Shown: positions 1 to 8,222 of the stretch, piece by piece
Numbering within the stretch: position 1 is the stretch's first letter
How the letters are laid out: each line of letters opens with the position of its first letter
DNA from: an uncultured Rhodospirillales bacterium
GTDB taxonomy: Bacteria; Pseudomonadota; Alphaproteobacteria; ATCC43930; CGMCC-115725
Assembly: GCA_903828515.1 (NCBI GenBank)
Contig: CAIKMD010000007.1
Coordinates: forward strand, 868,001 to 932,000
Direction of reading: 5' to 3'
Length of the DNA stretch: 64,000 nt
Made by a program: the position numbers and the translations under genes
Notes under the pieces: generated by a model
Told to the model about the DNA's origin: nothing
What the model saw: the letters and a program-made list of their open reading frames with translations, nothing else
Databases searched by the model: none

Positions 1-681
1 ATTGGCTTCATGGGGGACGTCTGGGCTAGGCATTGGATCAAAATCGCGAATTATTGGAACTCGGTCGCCGACATGATCGTGTATATCGTGCCGGAAGGCC
101 CTTTTCTGAAAGCGAGCACGTCCAGTGACAAGATGCTCTCAACGCCGTATCCGGTGAACAGCCGGAATTTCTTTCCCGATCCAGTAAAGAATCTTGATCT
201 GTCTTTCTTTGGAAGTTACGCCTATTTGCGTCCCTTTTGGCTGACGCATGCTTTGCGCGCCGCGGCGCGGCTTGGTCTTAAAACCAATATTCGGGAACAT
301 GAGCGGACGAGCGATTGTCCGACCGTCGCTGAGTATGCCGAAATTCTTCGGCGTTCTCGAATGGTCATGAATTTTTCTTCCCGTAGCGCTCAAGCAAAGA
401 TCATTACCGGTCGGGTTTGGCAGGCACTCAATTCGGGGGCACTGCTGCTCGAAGAAGAAAATGAACAGACACGCTATTTCTTTGTTCCCTTCGTCCACTA
501 TGCCCCCTTCGGGAACGCGCGCCAACTCGGACATTTTATTGAATTCTTCCACAAGAACCCGGATCAGGCCGATCTGATGGGGCGGAGCGCGCTTGTGTTC
601 TGCCAGGAACATTATGGTGCGGCGGCGATCTGGAAAAGAATTCTTGGCGCGCCTCAGATGCAGGCGTCTGTCGGCAGTTAA
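1..681 (+). CDS. Glycosyltransferase, C-terminal part (5' end outside window)
   Basis: The frame is open from base 1 (codons for Ile-Gly-Phe precede the first ATG at 10), so the gene starts upstream of the window and about 226 residues are visible. The C-terminal half resembles the Glyco_trans_1_2 (CgeB/YkvP-like) fold: a stretch starting RVWQALNSGALLLEEE near residue 135, followed by a helix that ends NPDQADLMGRSAL, is the usual nucleotide-sugar binding end of such GT-B enzymes. Its acceptor and sugar cannot be read from the sequence. The next gene lies on the opposite strand and converges on it. The position beside other glycan genes suggests surface polysaccharide or flagellin glycosylation (inference). 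The N-terminal domain is not visible. Confidence 0.7.
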   Translation: MGFMGDVWARHWIKIANYWNSVADMIVYIVPEGPFLKASTSSDKMLSTPYPVNSRNFFPDPVKNLDLSFFGSYAYLRPFWLTHALRAAARLGLKTNIREHERTSDCPTVAEYAEILRRSRMVMNFSSRSAQAKIITGRVWQALNSGALLLEEENEQTRYFFVPFVHYAPFGNARQLGHFIEFFHKNPDQADLMGRSALVFCQEHYGAAAIWKRILGAPQMQASVGS

Positions 682-743
682 TCCCGGCTGGTCGTTGCCG
701 CGGCCAATTCTCCGCTCAACGCGGCTCGGCGAATTGATGCCGG

Positions 744-3700
744 TTACGCCTTTTGTCGAAGCATATCGACATAGGCGGCTTCGAGCGACCGGGCTAGGCC
801 TTGAGGGTCACCCAGGCCATTTTCCCTGGCGAGACGCCGAAGGTTCTGGCGCAAAAACAAAAGCCGTTCCTTATCGTGGCCGAGTTGATCGGCCAAGCGG
901 ACATAGGCGTCGAAATTATCGGCGACGAGATCGGCCAATCCGCATGCGTGGAAAAGCGACGCGCCATAGGCGGAGGAAAAGCGATCACCCTTGTAGGAGA
1001 CGACCGGCACACCTTGCCAAACCGATTCGGCGATCGTATTCCCGCCGCAGTAGGGAAAAGTATCGAGGCTGATGTCCACCATGGAATAGTTACGCAGGAT
1101 CGTGCTTCGATCGGCGCCTGGCAACAGCGTGATCCGCGACGTGTCGACGCCGAGCCATTGAAACTGCTTGCGGATGAATTCCTGGTTCGCGATCGACGAC
1201 ATTGACGGATTCTGAAGGATCAATCGCGATTTCTCGCTGTGTCGCAGCAGATCGGCCCAAACCTTGAGGATTTCCGAATTGAGCTTGTCGCCTCCGCCGA
1301 AACAGCCATACGTGACGTACCCATTGGCGATCATCGGCGGTGGCGCGACGGCCGGCAATTCGTCCTCGTTGTAAGAAAAGCTGAAAAAGCAGCGGGGCAG
1401 TCGATAGATCGTTTCCGAGTAATGTGGATCGCACACGACAGGCGTTGCAATCTCGTCGCCGATCACATAATCGATGTTTTCGATCCCAACCGTACCCGTG
1501 TGATTGAGATAGGTCGCTTGTACGGGCGCGCAACGCACGGCGGCGGCCGCGAGACGGTGAGGGAACGAGAGCCCCGTCATCTCGACGAAAACATCGACCT
1601 GATGGCTTCGGACGAGATCAACGAAGTCGCCGTTCGACAAATGTCCGGTCACGTGGAATTCGTCGAAATGACGTCGTACATCCTCAGCTTCTTCGCTGGG
1701 TGCGTATCCGATGATTTTGAAGTTTGAGCGGTCATGAGCGGCGATCAAAGGCAGCGCCTGAGATCTGCCGGTATTGACGTGCCAAAATCCGCAGTGATAG
1801 CCGATAACCGGTTTCTGGCCCGGTGCCTTTCGTTTGAATGTCGCGGGCGGCTTTCCGGGAAGCGGCGTTGCGAATTTCGCGGCCCATTCGTGTTGCAACT
1901 CGAGCAATTGGGCATCGGTCGATTCTGGCGACTTTATTTTCGCCTGAAGCGCCATTGAATCGATGTAAATGTTATTGAGGGGCTGTGCGTGTTTCCACGC
2001 GAGCCATGCCGGCTCGATCTGGCCCCGGTCGCGGAAACGCACGGCGATGTCATGATAGAATTGGCCGCGCTGTTTCTCCCAGTCGCTCAGTTTCGGACCG
2101 GTGTCCTCGACGACGGGTGGCGGTGGCGAAACGATATTCTTCACGCGCTCTTTCGCGGCCTTCAGTTTTCGGCTGATGCGACGGGCCGCGCCGAAAGGGC
2201 GCACGAGTCCGTCATGCATCGCCAGCTTGACCTTCAACGGTATGCGTGCGCGGAGCTGACGTGGAACCAAGGCGCGGAGCGCCGCAACCGATCCCTTGCT
2301 GAGCACGATTTTCTCGTCGCCGTGACGCAGCGCGCGCAACGAACTGGCGGACATGACATTGGCGAGCTGTTTGCCGACCGCCTTGGCTTCGTCCGGTTTG
2401 CCGTTCCAATCGAGATGATTGATGATGATTTCGTGTTGCCGGTGGATGATGGCGTCGCGGAGTTCGGGGTTCGCGCCGAAAAATTTTCCGGTGCCGAAAA
2501 GATAGCGATCGAGGATCAAGGTGCGCGAAGCCAGTTCACCGATGATACGGTCCAACCGGTGGCTCATCTGACCCGGATGAATGCCGTATTTCGAGAATGT
2601 TTCGGGGATGTACTTAATCCGCTGCTCGGTGCCGAGTCGGCACCAGATCTCGAATTCGACGCTATCGAGCTTACCCTCTTTCCAGCGTTCGTCGAACATG
2701 CCGGAATTAAGGAGCGCCTGTGACCGAAAGAAGCTCGCCGAGAAGTTCGGGCAATAATCGCCCAGGAGATAGCCCAAGAAGTTGAATTCCGATCCGTCGA
2801 ATTTTCCGGTGATGTTGCCGGACAGATCCGACAGATAAGCGTCTCCGGTTATTGCCGCGATCGCGGCGTTGCTTTGGAATTCGGCGACGACGCGCGCGAC
2901 GGCATCCGGCAGTAATTCTTCGTCTGATAAACAAGTCCCGATGATCTCGCCGTTGCAGCGCAGGAGCGCGCGCCAGAAGCCGTCATTGGTTCCGTCATCG
3001 GGCGCGGATACGAAATCGATCCGATCGCCGTAGGATTTCAGAATCTCGACGGTTCCGTCCGTCGAGGCGCCGTCTTGAATGATGAATTCGATCTTCGGAT
3101 AGGATTGATTGAGGACGCTGTGAATGCTGCGTTGGATGGACGCGGCCCCGTTACGGCAGAACATGACGATGGACACCAGAGGTTGCCCATCGTGGTTTGC
3201 TTTTCCCTCGAACAACGGCCGCTGAGACGGAGTGGCGCGGTAGGAGTCGACGCTTTGCGTCTCGAAATAGGCGCGACGGTATTCGTCGTAGCCGAGCCGC
3301 TTTCCGTCGATTGGCGGCGTCAGCAGCTCGAGCAGATGGCCGACATCGACGGTCCCATTCAATGCCGATTGATTCTCGATGAGCAACTCGGCGGCACAGT
3401 CGCCCAGCGAATAGAGTTCGTAGAACGCGGCATATTTGAGAATCTGCGCCGCGGAAAGAGCCTGTCGCCGTTCGGCATTGATCGGTGTGAGGAGATCGCG
3501 GAAGTAAAGCGCGTCGCCATCCATGATCTGGCCATGGGTCGTATAAGCGAAGAATTTTTCGCCGCTCGGGAGGCGATAATCCTGTAAGCCGGGGTAGGGC
3601 AGGACGCGTCGGCTTTGATGATGGAACTGAAGATCGTAGAGATGGAAACCGTGCGGACGAAGAAAGGCATCGAGATCGGAGAAAATCGGCGAATGGTTGA

Positions 3701-4244
3701 TTTCGCGTTGAAACCGGATCTCCGACAGGATGCCGGCGAGATGGGGCGACGATAAAATATTGGGCGCGCCCTTGAGGATATCGAGTTCCGCGCCCTCGGC
3801 GTCCAGTTTTATGAAGTCGATGGTGTCGACGCCGTGCGTCCGCAAAACCTCGTCGAGCGTAAAGACCCGGATCGAATGTTGACCGACGATGATTCCGTTG
3901 TCGCGGTTCAGGAGCCGAGAGAAATAGGTCATATCCGTCTTGTAGAGGCTCGTGCTGTAGTTGAGCTTTGCCTCGTAGAGAACGGCGTCGCCGGCTTGCG
4001 CGGCAAGGGCGGCGGGCAGATAGCGGATATTGGGGCCGGCGCCGGCATTGAGCCGCGCGCATTCAGTTTCATCGGGCTCGAAGCAATAGACGTGAAGGCA
4101 GTCGCCGAAGACCTTCCATTCCACGTTGAAGCCGTCGCGCGAGCCGACGTCGACGATATAGATCGGGCAGTCACGAAAGATCGTCGTTTGCCCGACCAGA
4201 AATCGCGTCATGGCAGGATCGGCGTTTATCACAAAATTGGACAC
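744..4244 (-). CDS. Three-domain FkbM methyltransferase / GT2 / SPINDLY-like (GT41) glycosyltransferase
   Basis: A 1166-residue protein with three recognisable parts. Residues ~30-235 are an FkbM-type SAM methyltransferase (DVGSRDG at ~32, then the family block FIKLDAEGAELDILKGAP). Residues ~350-590 are a family 2 glycosyltransferase (VSIVMFCRNGA, then QDGASTDGT). Residues ~735-1160 match the C-terminal part of SPINDLY/O-GlcNAc-transferase-like proteins, with GYHCGFWHVNTGRSQ and the typical DISLDTFPYCGGNTIAES nucleotide-binding block. Few TPR-like residues precede that last part. It probably modifies a glycan or a protein such as flagellin with two sugars and a methyl group (inference). The start is GTG at 4244; an in-frame ATG lies at 4211. 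It converges with the upstream partial glycosyltransferase. Confidence 0.88.
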   Translation of the reverse strand: MSNFVINADPAMTRFLVGQTTIFRDCPIYIVDVGSRDGFNVEWKVFGDCLHVYCFEPDETECARLNAGAGPNIRYLPAALAAQAGDAVLYEAKLNYSTSLYKTDMTYFSRLLNRDNGIIVGQHSIRVFTLDEVLRTHGVDTIDFIKLDAEGAELDILKGAPNILSSPHLAGILSEIRFQREINHSPIFSDLDAFLRPHGFHLYDLQFHHQSRRVLPYPGLQDYRLPSGEKFFAYTTHGQIMDGDALYFRDLLTPINAERRQALSAAQILKYAAFYELYSLGDCAAELLIENQSALNGTVDVGHLLELLTPPIDGKRLGYDEYRRAYFETQSVDSYRATPSQRPLFEGKANHDGQPLVSIVMFCRNGAASIQRSIHSVLNQSYPKIEFIIQDGASTDGTVEILKSYGDRIDFVSAPDDGTNDGFWRALLRCNGEIIGTCLSDEELLPDAVARVVAEFQSNAAIAAITGDAYLSDLSGNITGKFDGSEFNFLGYLLGDYCPNFSASFFRSQALLNSGMFDERWKEGKLDSVEFEIWCRLGTEQRIKYIPETFSKYGIHPGQMSHRLDRIIGELASRTLILDRYLFGTGKFFGANPELRDAIIHRQHEIIINHLDWNGKPDEAKAVGKQLANVMSASSLRALRHGDEKIVLSKGSVAALRALVPRQLRARIPLKVKLAMHDGLVRPFGAARRISRKLKAAKERVKNIVSPPPPVVEDTGPKLSDWEKQRGQFYHDIAVRFRDRGQIEPAWLAWKHAQPLNNIYIDSMALQAKIKSPESTDAQLLELQHEWAAKFATPLPGKPPATFKRKAPGQKPVIGYHCGFWHVNTGRSQALPLIAAHDRSNFKIIGYAPSEEAEDVRRHFDEFHVTGHLSNGDFVDLVRSHQVDVFVEMTGLSFPHRLAAAAVRCAPVQATYLNHTGTVGIENIDYVIGDEIATPVVCDPHYSETIYRLPRCFFSFSYNEDELPAVAPPPMIANGYVTYGCFGGGDKLNSEILKVWADLLRHSEKSRLILQNPSMSSIANQEFIRKQFQWLGVDTSRITLLPGADRSTILRNYSMVDISLDTFPYCGGNTIAESVWQGVPVVSYKGDRFSSAYGASLFHACGLADLVADNFDAYVRLADQLGHDKERLLFLRQNLRRLARENGLGDPQGLARSLEAAYVDMLRQKA

Positions 4245-4497
4245 AGGCGTTCTCTTGGAAGTGTTCTTTGAGCGCGATCAGTTCTCGGGTCAGTGCAACG
4301 CCAGCCTAGTCAAAAGCTTAGATGAGCTTTCCTCGACTGCCAAGGTTTAGCCGCCCTGGCTTCATCGAGACTCGACATCCCCCCGTGACCCGCGGCGTTC
4401 AGAATATCCGCATAAACGGTTTGCCGTTCGGCTTTCTTCACGCATGAATACAACGTGCTGTGGAATTCCCGTCGAGTCGCGACTTTGGCCCTATTCG

Positions 4498-5265
4498 CTA
4501 GCTCAACGTATGAAGATCGATTTCCGTTCGCTGCTGCGTGCGGCCCGGTTTGAACGGGGCGCCCGCGCGAATATAGGTGGCGAGAAAGGAATATCGGAAC
4601 CGATCCGAACTATTGGGGTAGGAATAATGGGCCAAAAGACCATGGAAAAAAGCAATTGATCCCTTTTTCAGATGGATGGGCACGGCGGGAGCTCCGACGG
4701 GAACGAGGCATTCTATCGCCTGCGCGGCGGGGTTTTGCCCAGCGTCGGACAAAGTTTGACCTTCGCGAACCGGGAGGGGGCCCAATTTGTGGCTTCCTGG
4801 GTAAAAGACGAGCCCACCATTGTCGGGTCCCACGTCGCATAAAGCGATCCAGACGGAAAGAAACGCCTCGGTCGGTGCCTCGACATAGTAGTTGTCCTGA
4901 TGTGCGGTGAAGCCGGCGGTGCCGGGGCGCATGTAGAAGAACTCACCGCCAATACCGCTCGCCTTCGCACCGATCAGTGTTTCCACGATTTCGACGATTG
5001 GCGGATAACGCATGACGGCGAGAAATTTGGGGTGAACTCGGTGTGGCATTGGGATCGGGCCGAAGGTTCCGCTGGCGGCATTGGGGAGCGTGAGAGCCGC
5101 GGCGACGAGTTCGTCACAATCGCGAGCCGGCAAGATGCCCGATTCGATATGGAAGCCCTGAACGCGATAACGCGCCAAAGCAGCGTCAGCGTTTTGTTCG
5201 AAACTCACTGAATCCAGCGGCGCTCCGTCGGTCGGATCGGACATTTCTGCTGGATCGCCCGTCAT
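4498..5265 (-). CDS. Phytanoyl-CoA dioxygenase (PhyH) family protein
   Basis: A 255-residue Fe(II)/2-oxoglutarate oxygenase of the PhyH family. The iron ligands are visible as HQD (H122, D124) inside GFTAHQDNYY and a distal His in LLAHYSYPN (~213), followed by an Arg-rich FRYSF stretch that would bind 2-oxoglutarate. Such enzymes hydroxylate lipids or small molecules; in polysaccharide clusters the substrate is unknown. I chose the ATG at 5265 because AAGGG sits 6 bases upstream of it; a TTG 24 bases earlier (5289) has no comparable site. The gene is divergent from the ABC exporter genes. Its substrate is not predictable from sequence. Confidence 0.85.
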   Translation of the reverse strand: MTGDPAEMSDPTDGAPLDSVSFEQNADAALARYRVQGFHIESGILPARDCDELVAAALTLPNAASGTFGPIPMPHRVHPKFLAVMRYPPIVEIVETLIGAKASGIGGEFFYMRPGTAGFTAHQDNYYVEAPTEAFLSVWIALCDVGPDNGGLVFYPGSHKLGPLPVREGQTLSDAGQNPAAQAIECLVPVGAPAVPIHLKKGSIAFFHGLLAHYSYPNSSDRFRYSFLATYIRAGAPFKPGRTQQRTEIDLHTLS

Positions 5266-5599
5266 ATTATCCCTTGTCGCCACAACCAATTGTTTGCCCG
5301 ATAGTATAGTTCACAATACGAACGTCGTTCTATGCGTAATTCAAGCGTCGAACGAGGGTTGCGACAAGCGCCAATCCATACCACGAGCGGAGCGCCATGG
5401 GGCGATCTTGCTTGGCGGGTATTGTGTATCTTGTCGAGGCGCCGGTCGCTGGACACTCGGGAAACAACGATGTTATATACCGCGCGCGAGGCGGGCATTC
5501 TACTGCCGGATGAGCCTTCGCGGAAGTTTCAGCAAGTCACCGAAGTAGCGCTGACTCGCATTGGTGCCGGTTTCGAAGGGCCCTAGATAGGAATTGCTT
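5266..5599. other. Divergent intergenic region, no convincing gene
   Basis: This 334-base stretch separates the dioxygenase (minus) from the exporter permease (plus) and must hold their promoters. A 38-codon open frame from ATG 5470 to TAG 5586 ends just before the permease ribosome site, but I see no family features in it. An AT-rich patch (TTATATA near 5471-5477) is the only promoter-like sequence. No hairpin terminator or repeat was seen. Confidence 0.4.
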
Positions 5600-6448
5600 G
5601 TGCGTGCAAATGGTGAAGCCGCTGTTGCCTCGATGACGGGGCCAGAAACCGAAGTCCTGCCGTCTCGATGGGCAAAAGCATCGCGCGATATCATCGATGG
5701 GCTCGGCAAGAACTGGTTATGGACTTCCATGGCCATGCAGGACATTCGGTTGCGCTATCGCGGTTCGATCATTGGTCCGTTTTGGTTGACGCTCAGCACA
5801 GCGATCATGATCGGGGCGATGGGGTTCATCTACGCTCGGTTGTTCCACACGGATATCAGCGAGTATCTTCCCTATCTCGCGCTCGGTCTCGTGACTTGGC
5901 AGTTTATCTCGGCACTGATTACTGATGGATGCCAGGCCTTTCTTGCCGCGCAGACGGTGATTCTCCAGGCGCCGATGCCGTTCTCGGTGCATGTCTTTCG
6001 TGTCGTGGCGCGTAATTTCATCATTCTGTTGCATAATCTGGCGCTCGTTCCGATCATCTTGCTCGTCGAGAGCGTTCCGATCGGATGGAACGTGCTGTTG
6101 GCGTTGCCGGCGCTTTTGGTGTTGGCCATCGATGGAACCTTTGTCGGTCTCCTGTTCGGTATGCTGAGTACGCGCTTTCGCGACGTGCCGCCGATCGTCG
6201 CGAATTTCGTCCAAGTGCTGTTTTTCGTCACCCCCATTTTCTGGGCACCCAGCGCGCTGGGGCCCTACAAAACGCTGGCCGAGCTCAATCCTCTTTTCGC
6301 CGCGATCGATGTTGTGCGCGCGCCGTTTCTGGGCCTGGCGACGGCTCCCTATTCGTGGGCGATCCTGCTCGCGACAACGTTGATCGGCGGTCTGATCTCT
6401 TTCGCGCTGTTCGCGCGATTCCGTTCCCGCATTGCCTACTGGATTTGA
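5600..6448 (+). CDS. wzm: ABC-2 polysaccharide/polyol-phosphate export permease (Wzm-like)
   Basis: About 282 residues with an amphipathic N-terminus and six hydrophobic segments. The family block IRLRYRGSIIGPFWLTLSTAIMIG and the late FFVTPIFWAPSALGPY turn are typical of ABC-2 permeases that carry lipid-linked O-antigen or capsule across the inner membrane. GTG at 5600 is preferred because AGGA lies seven bases upstream; a TTG at 5594 would be too close to it. The stop codon is two bases before the ATG of the ATP-binding gene, so the two form one operon and one transporter. The symbol is by family similarity only; the exported glycan is unknown. Confidence 0.88.
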   Translation: MRANGEAAVASMTGPETEVLPSRWAKASRDIIDGLGKNWLWTSMAMQDIRLRYRGSIIGPFWLTLSTAIMIGAMGFIYARLFHTDISEYLPYLALGLVTWQFISALITDGCQAFLAAQTVILQAPMPFSVHVFRVVARNFIILLHNLALVPIILLVESVPIGWNVLLALPALLVLAIDGTFVGLLFGMLSTRFRDVPPIVANFVQVLFFVTPIFWAPSALGPYKTLAELNPLFAAIDVVRAPFLGLATAPYSWAILLATTLIGGLISFALFARFRSRIAYWI

Positions 6449-6450
6449 CG

Positions 6451-7203
6451 ATGGCCTATCTTCGCGGGCGTAATATTTCGGTCGATTTTCCGCTCTATCA
6501 GGGAGGCAGCCGCTCGCTCAAGAAGGCGCTTCTGGCGGCTTCGACGCAGGGCAACCTGGCGCGCGATGCGCTCAACCGGGTGACCGTTCACGCGCTGAAA
6601 GACGTGTCGTTTAGTTTCGAACAGGGCGATCGGATCGGTCTCATCGGGGCGAACGGCGCGGGAAAGACGACTTTTCTTCGGGTGCTGTCCGGAATATACG
6701 AGCCGACTCACGGGCGGATGATGGCCTCGGGGCACATCTCCTCGCTGCTCGACGTTGCTGTGGGGCTCAATGCCGAGGCGACCGGCCGCGAAAATGTAGT
6801 GTTGCGTGGCATGTACATGGGAATCCATCCGCGCGAGATGCGCCCCCATATCGATGACATTGCCGAATTCTCCGAACTCGGAAGCTATCTGGACATGCCG
6901 GTTCGTACTTACTCCGCCGGCATGAACGTGCGGCTTTCCTTTGCGATTTCGACGTCTGTCTTGCCGGAAATTCTCCTGATGGACGAATGGCTGTCGGCCG
7001 GCGATGCGCGGTTTCTGCACAAGGCGCAAGCGCGCGCGGCGGCATTCGTCAAAAGTTCGAACATTCTTGTTCTCGCCTCGCATTCGATGGAGTTGCTGCG
7101 CGAGTGGTGCAATCGCGGCATCTATTTGGCGCAAGGCCGTATCGTTGCAGAAGGGCCTATCGACGACGTGATTGCAGCTTACGACGCGGCCAACGAGAGG
7201 TGA
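6451..7203 (+). CDS. wzt: Polysaccharide export ABC transporter ATP-binding protein (Wzt-like)
   Basis: A 250-residue ATPase. Walker A is GANGAGKT (residues 66-73), the signature is YSAGMN (~154-159, the variant usual in Wzt/KpsT/TagH proteins), and Walker B is EILLMDEW with a following H-loop (LASHSME). Residues 1-60 carry the SVDFPLYQ-type N-terminus of this subfamily. It ends soon after the ATPase fold, so it lacks the C-terminal glycan-binding domain of long Wzt proteins. This suggests export without recognition of a chain-end modification (inference). It powers the permease encoded immediately upstream. The start ATG is two bases after the permease stop; longer in-frame extension upstream overlaps the permease and is not coding. 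Confidence 0.92.
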   Translation: MAYLRGRNISVDFPLYQGGSRSLKKALLAASTQGNLARDALNRVTVHALKDVSFSFEQGDRIGLIGANGAGKTTFLRVLSGIYEPTHGRMMASGHISSLLDVAVGLNAEATGRENVVLRGMYMGIHPREMRPHIDDIAEFSELGSYLDMPVRTYSAGMNVRLSFAISTSVLPEILLMDEWLSAGDARFLHKAQARAAAFVKSSNILVLASHSMELLREWCNRGIYLAQGRIVAEGPIDDVIAAYDAANER

Positions 7204-7213
7204 CGCGACTCGT

Positions 7214-7963
7214 TCAGACCCGCATGCCGAGGAACTTGCGGAGATAGAGACGGACGATCATCAGCAAGACAAGCGATCCGTTGTAAAGAATCGATCGCTT
7301 GGTGACGCCGCCGATCCGCAACGGTTCGTCGCCGGGAATTTCAGTCGCGCGCAAACCACGAAGCGCGCAGATGCCCGTTACCAGTGGCTCGAGAACGGGC
7401 CCCTTCATATAAAATCCGAAATCCTCGTCGAGGATGATTTTCCGGTCATAGCCGCGATAGATGTTGAGGGCGTCAGTGACGGGAAATCGGGCAAGCGGCC
7501 GCATCAGCCGCGAGAACATCCAGTTGCCTAAGGCTGAGACGAAATGATCGTCTTCCGATACGGCGTGATCGAGGTAGCGTGACACGACGACCATGTCGTA
7601 GCCCTCACGCAGTTTTGCGGTCAACTCCGGCAGCTGCTCGGTCTTGCAATTGCCGTCGGGACTGAACTCGATGAGACAGTCATGAGGTAACGCATGGGCA
7701 ATGTCGTAAATGGCGAAGTGCAGTCCGGGCCGCAATTGGCTGACGACCGTGAGGCCGGCTTCCAGCGCATATTCGATGGTGCCGTCGCGTGAACCTCCGT
7801 CGACGACGATAATTTCGTCCACCAGCGAGCGGTCGATCGAGGGGACGATCGCTTTCAGGCCTTGTAGCTCGTTGAGGGTCGGAAGCAGAAGGGCAATCGT
7901 CCGATGCGACGTGGCGTCCCCCATCGCTGCCCGCGGCTCGCCGGCGGGTATGTGCGTGCTCAT
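7214..7963 (-). CDS. Family 2 glycosyltransferase (copy A)
   Basis: About 249 residues with a GT-A fold of the dolichyl-/polyprenyl-phosphate sugar transferase type: ALLLPTLNELQGLK at the N-terminus, EIIVVDGGSRDGT, then EFSPDGNC holding the metal-binding acidic region, and a late IPGDEPLRIGG block. It is a paralogue of the GT2 at 12741-13514, sharing the PTLNE, SPDGNC/TPDGNC and SRYL...SALGN segments. ATG 7963 is chosen because GGGAG lies about six bases upstream; two earlier in-frame starts exist (to 8023). Its 3' end meets the exporter operon tail to tail. Likely role: moving a sugar to a lipid carrier or glycan (inference). Confidence 0.85.
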   Translation of the reverse strand: MSTHIPAGEPRAAMGDATSHRTIALLLPTLNELQGLKAIVPSIDRSLVDEIIVVDGGSRDGTIEYALEAGLTVVSQLRPGLHFAIYDIAHALPHDCLIEFSPDGNCKTEQLPELTAKLREGYDMVVVSRYLDHAVSEDDHFVSALGNWMFSRLMRPLARFPVTDALNIYRGYDRKIILDEDFGFYMKGPVLEPLVTGICALRGLRATEIPGDEPLRIGGVTKRSILYNGSLVLLMIVRLYLRKFLGMRV

Positions 7964-8222
7964 TCTTGCTCCCGGGAAATCACGAGTCATTCTTAATCGG
8001 GGCGCGTGCGAGCCGCAACTCATCCTGCACGCCGAACGTCTCGCTATATCCGGGGTGGAATTTGATGTCCTCTACAGTAAGATAAGCGCTGACGGGCGGC
8101 AGGCGGGCCATGAAAGCCAGCCGGCGGTCGCTATTGGCAGGGCGTTGCTCGAAAAGGACGGAATCTCTTGTTTTCCCGGACCATCACGCTCCACCGCGCC
8201 GCGCCGGGAATAACCTGAACCA

